A DNA stretch of 64,000 nucleotides from CAXTEJ01 sp964243295 (GTDB lineage: Bacteria; Actinomycetota; Actinomycetes; Actinomycetales; Angustibacteraceae): NCBI GenBank assembly GCA_964243295.1, contig CAXTEJ010000007.1:1-64000 (forward strand), in the 5' to 3' direction. Both the position numbers and the translations under genes were made by a program. Positions 24,502 to 32,366 of this stretch are shown here, piece by piece. Numbering within the stretch: the stretch's first letter is position 1; each line of letters begins with the position of its first letter. Under the pieces are notes generated by a model that was not told the DNA's origin, made no database searches, and saw only the letters and a program-made list of their open reading frames with translations.

Positions 24502-24535
24502 GGTGCGGGGCCGGCACGTCCCGGCCCCGCACCGG
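24502..24535 (+). terminator. 14-bp hairpin after Mn catalase
   Basis: Arms 24502-24515 and 24522-24535 are exact reverse complements (CGGTGCGGGGCCGG) around CACGTC. It sits 8 bp past the catalase stop and 43 bp before the next start, so it may end the transcript or partly attenuate read-through into the Mn transporter genes. Confidence 0.7.
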
Positions 24536-24577
24536 CCAGCACACCCCTCACGCAGCACGTCCCGAGCGGAGTCGCCC

Positions 24578-24766
24578 GTGATCCACACCAGCCTGTACGC
24601 CCTGTACGCCGGCGCAGCGACCCTGGCCGCCACGACCGGCGACACCCTGACGCACGTCACGGGTGGGGCGGTCGCCGCCTTCCTCGTCGGTCGCCTGGCC
24701 TGGGACCGCCGTCACCCCCGGGCCCTGCAGCTGTCCCCCGTCCCCGCGCAGGTCCCCGCCGCATGA
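24578..24766 (+). CDS. Small hydrophobic protein translationally coupled to mntH
   Basis: This 62-aa open frame starts at GTG 24578 with GGAG upstream. The sequence HTSLYALYAGAATLAATTGDTLTHVTGGAVAAFLVGRLAWDRRHPRAL has one or two short hydrophobic stretches (about 5-19 and 29-43), then a basic, Pro-rich tail. Its stop overlaps the ATG of the Nramp gene (ATGA), so the two are coupled. I recognise no family. It could be a small accessory subunit of the transporter or simply an unassigned membrane peptide. A longer frame from 24503 would run through the hairpin and is unlikely. Confidence 0.6.
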   Translation: MIHTSLYALYAGAATLAATTGDTLTHVTGGAVAAFLVGRLAWDRRHPRALQLSPVPAQVPAA

Positions 24767-26064
24767 CCACCACCCTGCCCGCGCAGCCGGTGCCGGCACT
24801 CCCCGCGGCACCCGCCGTCGGTGCCCGGACGCCGGCGCGCGGGCCGGGGTGGCGCGACGTCGCCCGGACGGCGGGGCCCGCGTTCGTCGCCTCGGTGGCG
24901 TACGTCGACCCCGGCAACGTGGCCACCAACGTCACCGCCGGCGCCCGGCACGGCTACCTGCTGTGCTGGGTCGTCGTCGCGTCCAGCGTCATGGCCATGC
25001 TGGTGCAGCACCTGTCGGCCAAGCTCGGGCTCGCCACCGGCGCGACGCTGCCCGCGCACTGCCGCCGCCGCTACTCCCCGCCCGTCGCCACGCTGCTGTG
25101 GGTGCAGGCGCAGGCGGTCTCGCTCGCGACCGAGCTCGCCGAGGTGCTGGGCGGCGCGCTGGCCCTGCACCTGCTGCTCGACCTGCCGCTGGCCTGGGGC
25201 GCCCTCGCCACCGGCGCCGGCTCGATGCTCGTCCTCGCGATCCAGTCGCGTCGTCGCCAGCGCCGCTTCGAGGCCGTGATCACCGTGATGCTCGCCGTCT
25301 GCGGCACGGGCTTCGTCGTCAACGCCCTGCGCGCCGGCCCCTCGCCCGTCGAGCTCGCGGCCGGCCTGGTGCCCCGCCTGCAGGGCACCGACAGCCTGCT
25401 GCTCGCTGCCGGGATCCTCGGCGCCACGGTCATGCCGCACGCGATCTACCTGCACTCCTCGCTGGTCTGCGACCGGTTCGACCTCAACGGCCCTGCGACC
25501 ACCGCAGCCGACCTGCGGCGGCGGGCCCGGTGGATCCACGCCAGCAGCCGGCAGATCGTCATCGCCCTCGGCCTCGCCGCGACCGTCAACCTCTCCCTCG
25601 TGCTCGTCGCGGCCGCGGCGCTGCGCGGCCGCGACGCCACCACCATCGACGGCGCCTACCAGTCCATCGGCGCGGTGCTCGGGCCGGTCGCGGCCGGGAT
25701 GTTCGCGCTCGCGCTCCTGGCCTCCGGGCTGGCGTCGTCCACGGTCGGCGCCTACGCCGGATCGGTGGTGCTGCAGGGCTTCTGCGACCTGCGCATCCCC
25801 CTCGTCGTGCGCCGGCTGCTCACCCTCGCGCCCGCCCTCGCCATCGTCGCCGCCGGCGTCGAGCCGACCCGCGCCCTCGTGCTCAGCCAGGTCGTGCTGA
25901 CCTTCGGCCTGCCGTTCGCGCTCGTCCCCCTCGTGCGCCTCACCAGCGACCGCGCCGTCATGGGCCGCTTCACCAACGCGAGGCTCACCACCGTCGTCGC
26001 CGCCGCCTGCACCGCCGCCGTCTCGGCCCTCGGCGTGACCCTGCTCGCCCTCACCCTCACCTGA
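24763..26064 (+). CDS. mntH: Nramp family divalent metal transporter (MntH-like)
   Basis: This proton-coupled importer takes up Mn2+ (also Fe2+) across the cytoplasmic membrane. The 433-aa protein has about 11 membrane segments. TM1 contains the metal-binding DPGNVATN motif (VAYVDPGNVATNV, near residue 50) and TM6 the MPHAIYLHS motif, the two unwound helices that bind metal in Nramp structures. ATG overlaps the preceding small gene. The neighbouring Mn catalase strongly suggests manganese as substrate. No MntR or Mur gene is within view, so the regulator is unknown unless it is the nearby pseudo-receiver. Confidence 0.92.
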   Translation: MTTTLPAQPVPALPAAPAVGARTPARGPGWRDVARTAGPAFVASVAYVDPGNVATNVTAGARHGYLLCWVVVASSVMAMLVQHLSAKLGLATGATLPAHCRRRYSPPVATLLWVQAQAVSLATELAEVLGGALALHLLLDLPLAWGALATGAGSMLVLAIQSRRRQRRFEAVITVMLAVCGTGFVVNALRAGPSPVELAAGLVPRLQGTDSLLLAAGILGATVMPHAIYLHSSLVCDRFDLNGPATTAADLRRRARWIHASSRQIVIALGLAATVNLSLVLVAAAALRGRDATTIDGAYQSIGAVLGPVAAGMFALALLASGLASSTVGAYAGSVVLQGFCDLRIPLVVRRLLTLAPALAIVAAGVEPTRALVLSQVVLTFGLPFALVPLVRLTSDRAVMGRFTNARLTTVVAAACTAAVSALGVTLLALTLT

Positions 26065-26077
26065 CCCCCGCCCACCC

Positions 26078-26132
26078 CCGTGATCATGCGATCCCGGACC
26101 ACTCCCACGCCCCCGTGATGATGCGATCCAGG
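26078..26132 (-). repeat. Two copies of the 20-bp repeat behind mntH
   Basis: CCGTGATCATGCGATCCCGG is exact at 26078-26097 and carries two changes at 26113-26132. The first begins 13 bp after the mntH stop. Confidence 0.85.
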
Positions 26133-26160
26133 ACCGGGCTGGCACGGAGGGCCACCTCCC

Positions 26161-26216
26161 TCGACGAACCGGTGCTGTCCGCGTGCTGCTGCACGCGTAA
26201 AGCACCGGTTCATCGA
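26161..26216. terminator. Two-tier 56-bp inverted repeat
   Basis: The outer arms 26161-26176 and 26201-26216 match at 15 of 16 positions (TCGACGAACCGGTGCT). Inside, after a symmetric 4/4 internal loop (GTCC, GTAA), GCGTGC at 26181-26186 pairs with GCACGC at 26191-26196 around TGCT. It lies between two convergent genes and may be a bidirectional terminator, or part of a structured repeat. Confidence 0.6.
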
Positions 26217-26269
26217 CGTAACGTGATCAACCGGGCCTGCCCGCCCGCTCCAGCACGCCGCCGTGGGCG

Positions 26270-26917
26270 TCAGCCCAGGGGTGAGGGGCGAGTGAGCACG
26301 TGGCCGCGCGCGGTGGTGAGCCGGCGCCAGGGGCCGGCGGCGTAGAGGGCGACCGGCTCGGCGGCGCCGAGGAACCCCAGCACCTGCGCGGCGAAGGCCG
26401 CCCCCGCCGGCAGCCCGGCGATCTGCGCCACCTCCCGTCCCCACACCAGCGCCCGCAGCCGCGCGACGGCCGACGACCCGGCAACGTCCGGGGTGCCCGT
26501 GGCCACCTCCTGGACGCCGGCGCGCGCCGCCCGGTCGAGCAGCTCGCCGTCGACGGCGCCCACCACCTGCCAGCCCGAGCGCGGCGGCGAGACACCCGCC
26601 CACGTGGCGTCCTGCGCCTGCTGCGGCGGCAGCGGCACCTCCACCACTGCGCCGGACGACGTGAGCCGGGGAAAGCGGTCGGCCAGCGCGGCGAGCGGCA
26701 CGGTGACATCGACGTCGGCAGGCCCGGCCAGGCGCAGCACCCGCAGCCCGATCACCGTCGGCGCGCCGGAGCCGTGCACGGGCGACACGTAGGCGGCGAG
26801 CACCTCGCCCCGGCCGACCAGGCGCGTGGCACCCCCGGGGTCTGCCCGTCCCGCACGCCCGAGGTAGGTCACGAGATCGGCCGGCGTGCCGTCGTCCGGC
26901 AGCAGCAGGGTGGTCAC
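26270..26917 (-). CDS. Conserved hypothetical protein
   Basis: The 215-aa protein begins TTLLLPDDGTPADLVTYLGRAGRADPGGATRLVGRGEVLAAYVSP and includes PTVIGLRVLRL, VTVPLAALADRF, GWQVVGAVDGELLDRAARAGVQEVA, and an ending LARGHVLTRPSPLG-like strand. No catalytic motif is evident and no membrane segment is predicted. Similar proteins, as I recall, follow thioesterase genes in several actinobacteria, but I know of no function. The GTG overlaps the upstream thioesterase stop (GTGA), so the two are co-translated. Confidence 0.75.
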   Translation of the reverse strand: MTTLLLPDDGTPADLVTYLGRAGRADPGGATRLVGRGEVLAAYVSPVHGSGAPTVIGLRVLRLAGPADVDVTVPLAALADRFPRLTSSGAVVEVPLPPQQAQDATWAGVSPPRSGWQVVGAVDGELLDRAARAGVQEVATGTPDVAGSSAVARLRALVWGREVAQIAGLPAGAAFAAQVLGFLGAAEPVALYAAGPWRRLTTARGHVLTRPSPLG

Positions 26918-27390
26918 GCGCGCGAGGCCGCAGGGGCGATGCGGCGGCGGGCTCGGAATGGCACCGGCTCGCCGCGCAGGCCCTCCAGCCGGTCGACGTC
27001 CTGCGGCCGCAGCCGCTTGGGCCGCTCGTTGACCACGTCGAAGAGCACCAGCGTCGACTCGGCCACCGCGTAGCGGATGCGCTCGCTGCCGGCGGGCTCG
27101 TCGTACACCTCGTAGCCGACCTCGATGCTCGCGCCCTTGAGCGCGGTGATCCACAGGTCGATGTGCACCGGCTCGGGCCGCCACTTCAGCGGCTTGCGGT
27201 ACTCGATCTCGTGGCGCACCACCAGGATGCCGGTCTCGAGCATGCTGCCACCGTCGTCGTAGGCGTGGTGCGCGCTGAACGCCTCGATGCGGGCGTCCTC
27301 GAAGAACCGCAGGTACTGGACGTTGTTGACGTGCCCGTAGGCGTCCATGTCCGACCACCGCATGGGGTAGTCGCATCGGTAGTGAGCCAT
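26914..27390 (-). CDS. Acyl-CoA thioesterase (4HBT hotdog fold)
   Basis: The 158-aa hotdog-fold thioesterase of the YbgC/FadM-like type is recognised by RWSDMDAYGHVNNVQYLRFFEDAR, with the conserved Asp of the DxxxxxHVNN motif, followed by VVRHEIEYRKPLKW and ALKGASIEVGYEV. It hydrolyses acyl-CoA thioesters; chain length is not readable. ATG 27390 is used. It is co-translated with the following hypothetical gene and is divergent from the TetR-like gene and tesB, giving a small acyl-CoA island. Confidence 0.88.
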   Translation of the reverse strand: MAHYRCDYPMRWSDMDAYGHVNNVQYLRFFEDARIEAFSAHHAYDDGGSMLETGILVVRHEIEYRKPLKWRPEPVHIDLWITALKGASIEVGYEVYDEPAGSERIRYAVAESTLVLFDVVNERPKRLRPQDVDRLEGLRGEPVPFRARRRIAPAASRA

Positions 27391-27470
27391 GGCGCCATCC
27401 TGCCCGCACCGCCGTGCGGCGTGCGGGTGGGTGGCGGCCGTTGCCGGGAGCTCACCCGAGACCGCCGGAC

Positions 27471-27500
27471 TTGGTGATGCCGTCCGTCGACGAGTAAGAC
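27471..27500 (+). promoter_or_regulatory. Promoter for TetR-like gene (TTGGTG-N18-TAAGAC)
   Basis: TTGGTG at 27471-27476 and TAAGAC at 27495-27500 are spaced 18 bp and end four bases before the GTG 27505, so the gene can be read as leaderless. This argues that the short gene is really expressed in its current form. Confidence 0.4.
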
Positions 27501-27504
27501 CGCG

Positions 27505-28014
27505 GTGCTCGGCCAGGGCAGCCGGCTGGGCCACGAGCGCGCACTGGCCCTCGTGGAGGCCGCCCTCGTGGCCGACGGCAGCCCCGTCGTCCGGCTGCGG
27601 CGGCTGGTGTCCGACTTCGTCACCTGGCACGCCCTGCACCACACGACCGCGCGGGTGGTGCAGAACGAGCTCGGCGCCCTGGAGCCCGCCGACCGCGAGG
27701 TCGTCGTCGGACTGCGCCGGCGGATCGAGGGACTGGTCGAGGCCGAGGTGCGCCGCGGCGTCGCGAGCGGCGACCTGGTGCTCGAGGGACCGGCCGGCTG
27801 CGGCATCGCCGGCGGCTCCGACGTCCGGCCGGACGACGCGCACGCCGTCACGCGCGCCGTCCTGTCGCTGTGCGTCGACGTCGCCCGCTGGTACGACCCG
27901 GCCGGGCGCGAGTCACCCCGCGAGGTCGGCGCGCTGTACGCCACACTCGTGCTGCGCATGCTCGGCGCCGTGCAACGGCCCGGCCCGGACGACGACCCGG
28001 TGCGCACGCCCTGA
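27505..28014 (+). CDS. TetR-type C-terminal ligand domain without helix-turn-helix
   Basis: The 169-aa protein matches the ligand-binding half of TetR-family regulators of the acyl-CoA/lipid class: RLRRLVSDFVTWHALHHTTARVVQNELGALEPADREVVVGLRRRIEGLVEAEVRRGVASGDL, then ILSLCVDVARWYDPAGRESPREVGALYATLVLRMLG. A normal TetR has about 50 more residues at the N-terminus with the DNA-binding helices; here an in-frame TGA at 27475-27477 closes the frame, and no HTH-coding sequence exists in any frame of the 114-bp gap. It is either a remnant or a stand-alone dimerisation domain. Confidence 0.7.
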   Translation: MLGQGSRLGHERALALVEAALVADGSPVVRLRRLVSDFVTWHALHHTTARVVQNELGALEPADREVVVGLRRRIEGLVEAEVRRGVASGDLVLEGPAGCGIAGGSDVRPDDAHAVTRAVLSLCVDVARWYDPAGRESPREVGALYATLVLRMLGAVQRPGPDDDPVRTP

Positions 28015-28054
28015 CCCGCCGCCTCGTGCGGCCCTACGACGGAGGCCGGTGACC

Positions 28055-28981
28055 GTGCCCGACCAGCCCGCCGACAGCCCGGCGCCCGATCTGGTCGCCG
28101 CACCGGACGGCCCCGCTCTGCTGCGCGGTCTGCTCGACCTGCTCGACCTGCGCCCCGAGGGCGTGGACGACCAGGGCCAGGACCTGTTCACCGGTGACAG
28201 CCAGCCGCAGCCGCACGGCCGCGTCTTCGGCGGCCAGGTGCTCGGCCAGGGTCTCGTCGCCGCGAGCCGCACCGTCGACGCCGAGCGGCCGGTGCACTCG
28301 ATGCACGGCTACTTCCTGCGCGCCGGCGACTCCAGCGAGCCCATCACCTTCGCCGTCGAGCGGCTGCGGGACGGCCGGTCCTTCAGCGCTCGCCGCGTGC
28401 ACGCCATCCAGCGGGACCGGCCGATCCTGTCGATGATCGCCTCGTTCCAGTCCGGCGCCCCCGGCTTCGAGCACCAGGACCAGATGCCCGACGTCCCGCC
28501 GCCGGAGGACTTGCCCACGCTGCAGCAGCTCACGGCCCGGCTCGACCACCCCACCGCACGCTACTTCGCTGCGGAGCGCGCGTTCGACCTGCGCCACGTC
28601 GAGGGCCCGCTCTACTGGGCTCGCGGGCCGGAGCCCGTGGCGCACCAGGCCGTCTGGATGCGCGCCGTCGCGCCGCTGCCTGACGACCGGCTCATGCACC
28701 GCGCCGTGCTCGGCTTCGCCAGCGACTACACGCTGCTGGAGTCGGTCCTGCGCCGGCACGGCGTCAGCTGGTCGCTGCCTGGCCTCAAGGCCGCCAGCCT
28801 CGACCACGCCATGTGGTGGCACCGCGAGGTCCGCGCCGACGAGTGGCTCCTCTACGCGCAGGCCAGCCCCTCGGCGTCCGGCGGCCGCGGCCTGTCGCTC
28901 GGCCGCATCTTCGCCCGCGACGGCCGCCTCGTCGCCACCGTCGCCCAAGAAGGCATGCTCCGCCCCCCACCCTCCCCGTGA
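28055..28981 (+). CDS. tesB: Acyl-CoA thioesterase II
   Basis: The double-hotdog thioesterase hydrolyses medium/long acyl-CoA. The 308-aa protein has the TesB signature LFTGDSQPQPHGRVFGGQVLGQGLVAASRTV, HSMHGYFLRAGD, VERLRDGRSFSARRVHAIQ, and a C-terminal hotdog with SLDHAMWWHREVRADEWLLYAQASPSASGGRGLSLGRIF, which holds the catalytic Asp and Gln/Thr region. GTG 28055 is placed 9 nt after GGAGG. The last codons and the TGA stop lie inside the first copy of the 20-bp repeat, so the repeat sets the C-terminus. Confidence 0.93.
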   Translation: MPDQPADSPAPDLVAAPDGPALLRGLLDLLDLRPEGVDDQGQDLFTGDSQPQPHGRVFGGQVLGQGLVAASRTVDAERPVHSMHGYFLRAGDSSEPITFAVERLRDGRSFSARRVHAIQRDRPILSMIASFQSGAPGFEHQDQMPDVPPPEDLPTLQQLTARLDHPTARYFAAERAFDLRHVEGPLYWARGPEPVAHQAVWMRAVAPLPDDRLMHRAVLGFASDYTLLESVLRRHGVSWSLPGLKAASLDHAMWWHREVRADEWLLYAQASPSASGGRGLSLGRIFARDGRLVATVAQEGMLRPPPSP

Positions 28982-29058
28982 TCATGCGATCCCGGCCCAC
29001 CCACCTCCCCGTGATCATGCAACTCCGGCCCACCCCACGCGTGATCATGCAGCTCCGG
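28976..29058 (-). repeat. Three repeat copies at the end of tesB
   Basis: Copies at 28976-28995 (exact), 29009-29028 and 29039-29058 (CAACTC or CAGCTC in the second arm) are spaced 33 and 30 bp. The first supplies the tesB stop codon. A still more degraded copy may lie near 29070. Confidence 0.85.
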
Positions 29059-29231
29059 CCCACCCCGTCCTGATCCTGCGCGTCGACACCACAGGAGTAC
29101 GGCACTACGGCGCTCCGGCACTACGGCGCTCCGGCCCTCTCGCTCCGGGCGAGCCCCGGCGCCCTACGGCCCGCTGGTCGCAAGCTCCCTTGACGCGGAC
29201 CTCCGGCCACCGCGTCTCGCCCTTCGATCCG

Positions 29232-29251
29232 CGGTGATCATGCGGTACCGG
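29232..29251 (-). repeat. Isolated degenerate repeat copy
   Basis: CGGTGATCATGCGGTACCGG keeps the GTGATCATGCG core and the terminal CCGG. Confidence 0.6.
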
Positions 29252-29485
29252 TCCACATCCACCATGCACATCCTCGGCTCGGCGACTGCGTCGCCATGGC
29301 TCGATGAACCTCTGCCGGGTGGCGGACCTCATCCGCGCGGCCACCTTGGCGCGACCCGATCGCTCGCCCGAGTCGCATGACCGCGGACGACGACGAGGAC
29401 GAGGGCCGGCAGCCGGAGGTCCGCGTCAAGGAGCTTGCGACAGCGGGCCGAGGGGTGCCGGCCCTCGGTTGGACCCGGCAGTGGT

Positions 29486-29583
29486 CCGGGATCGCACGAT
29501 CACGGCGGAGCGGCGGACCCGGTATGCAATGAGCCGGGATCGCATGATCACGGCGGGGGTGGGCCGGGATCGCATGATCACGG
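29486..29583 (+). repeat. Three repeat copies upstream of the acidic protein gene
   Basis: Copies at 29486-29505 (CACGATC variant), 29534-29553 and 29564-29583 (both exact CCGGGATCGCATGATCACGG), spaced 48 and 30 bp, end 57 bp before the next gene start. Their orientation is opposite to the group at 28976-29058. Confidence 0.85.
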
Positions 29584-29628
29584 GGAGGGGGGAGGCGTCG
29601 TGGGCCGCATCCCTGGGGTCAGCAGGGG

Positions 29629-29634
29629 TAACGA
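29629..29634 (+). promoter_or_regulatory. -10 hexamer TAACGA before the acidic protein gene
   Basis: TAACGA ends six bases before ATG 29641, the leaderless geometry seen repeatedly in this window, although the sixth base is A rather than T. Confidence 0.35.
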
Positions 29635-29640
29635 TCGTGC

Positions 29641-30015
29641 ATGACACATGACGACTCGCAGACGTACACCCCGCAGGAGGCCGTGGTCGCCGACGACGAC
29701 GCGCTGTCGCACGACGACGACCGCGGCGCGACCGAGCAGCCGCTGGTCGACCACTCGATGGACGGCAAGCTCGAGGGCTGGGGACCGAACGAGGGCCCGC
29801 AGCTGAGCGAGCAGCAGGTGGCGCGGCTGCAGGAGCACGACGAGCCGGTCGCGGCGGGTGACTTCGGCGGGCTGCTGAAGGGTGACATGGGCAACGCGGA
29901 GGTGGCCGACGAGTCCACGGACGCGCCGGAGACCACGACACCCGACACCAGCCTCGGCCACGAGGGTGGCGACCGCTACGACCGGTTCGCCGCCGGCGGT
30001 GGCGAGCAGGCCTGA
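29641..30015 (+). CDS. Small acidic hypothetical protein
   Basis: The 124-aa hydrophilic protein is rich in Asp, Glu and Gly with no hydrophobic segment: THDDSQTYTPQEAVVADDD, LVDHSMDGKLEGWGPNEGPQLSEQQVARLQEHDEPV, then a Thr/Pro/Asp-rich end with GHEGGDRYDRFAAGGG. It is probably intrinsically disordered. I recognise no family, though short acidic proteins of this look are common in actinobacteria. It follows the repeat island, has a possible leaderless promoter, and ends at a perfect hairpin, so it is likely a single-gene transcript. Confidence 0.7.
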   Translation: MTHDDSQTYTPQEAVVADDDALSHDDDRGATEQPLVDHSMDGKLEGWGPNEGPQLSEQQVARLQEHDEPVAAGDFGGLLKGDMGNAEVADESTDAPETTTPDTSLGHEGGDRYDRFAAGGGEQA

Positions 30016-30024
30016 CCGTCACTG

Positions 30025-30070
30025 ACGCGACGACGGCGCCCCACCAGCTGGTGGGGCGCCGTCGTCGCGT
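30025..30070. terminator. Perfect 21-bp hairpin between convergent genes
   Basis: Arms 30025-30045 and 30050-30070 are exact reverse complements around AGCT, between the acidic protein gene and ettA, which converge here. No T tract. Confidence 0.8.
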
Positions 30071-30088
30071 TCGTTCTCGCGCGGGGTG

Positions 30089-31765
<1,677 letters not shown>

Positions 31766-31822
31766 GGCGCAAGGCTATCGCCGCGCGGGCACCGCCCCGG
31801 ACGCCCTCGGCGTCACCCCACG

Positions 31823-32233
31823 CTAGGCGGCCACCGTCGCACCCTCGGCGGCGGCGGGCGGCTCGACGGGCTGGCGACGCTGCTGGCGGACGAAGGCCGC
31901 CTGCCCCAGCCGCAGGTCGTGACCCACCTGGCGCGCCACCAGGTCGACGCTGCGGCCCGGCCGGCCGTCGACCTCGTACTCGCGCACGGTCAGCGTGCCG
32001 GTCACGACCACGGGCTGGCCCTTGCTGACGCAGGCCGCCACGTTGATGGCCAGCGTGTCGAAGCAGGTCACGTTCAGGAAGCTCGTGGGGCCGTCGGCGT
32101 AGCTGCCGTCCGACTGCCGCGTCCAGCTCGCCGTCGCCAGCCGGAAGGACGTGCGCGGCTTGCCGCTGCCGCCCACCACGTGCTTGACGTCGGTCGCGAC
32201 GTTGCCGGCCACGGTCGTCACCATCTCGTTCAC
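31823..32233 (-). CDS. ssb: Single-stranded DNA-binding protein (paralogue-type Ssb)
   Basis: The 136-aa OB-fold protein (VTTVAGNVATDVKHVVGGSGKPRTSFRLATASWTRQSDGSYADGPTSFLNVTCFDTLAINVAACVSKGQPVVVTGTLTVREY) binds ssDNA. It lacks the acidic DDDIPF-type C-terminal tip used by the main replicative SSB to recruit partners; the tail ends EPPAAAEGATVAA. It is therefore likely an accessory SSB, as found as a second copy in many actinobacteria. The GTG start has GAGGAG upstream. It sits between the GTPase pair and ettA on one strand. Confidence 0.9.
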   Translation of the reverse strand: MNEMVTTVAGNVATDVKHVVGGSGKPRTSFRLATASWTRQSDGSYADGPTSFLNVTCFDTLAINVAACVSKGQPVVVTGTLTVREYEVDGRPGRSVDLVARQVGHDLRLGQAAFVRQQRRQPVEPPAAAEGATVAA

Positions 32234-32366
32234 GGGTCTCTCCTCGCCTCAGGTCGGCGCGGGTGCCGACACCCACGACCCTCGCGCGGACGACGACCGG
32301 CCGGCAGGCCGCCGCGGCAGCCTGTGGACGGTGGGACCGGCGCCGCCTGCTGTGGACGACGGGCAC

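Larger units (their letters stand above)
28982..29640. other. 660-bp gene-free repeat island
   Basis: No reliable gene is found. The stretch holds seven copies of the 20-bp repeat in two groups of opposite orientation plus one isolated degenerate copy at 29232-29251, and a tandem 16-mer (GGCACTACGGCGCTCC, twice, about 29101-29134). It also contains a partial echo (CTCGATGAACC near 29301) of the hairpin arm at 26161. Codon-like periodicity is absent in all frames. Confidence 0.6.
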
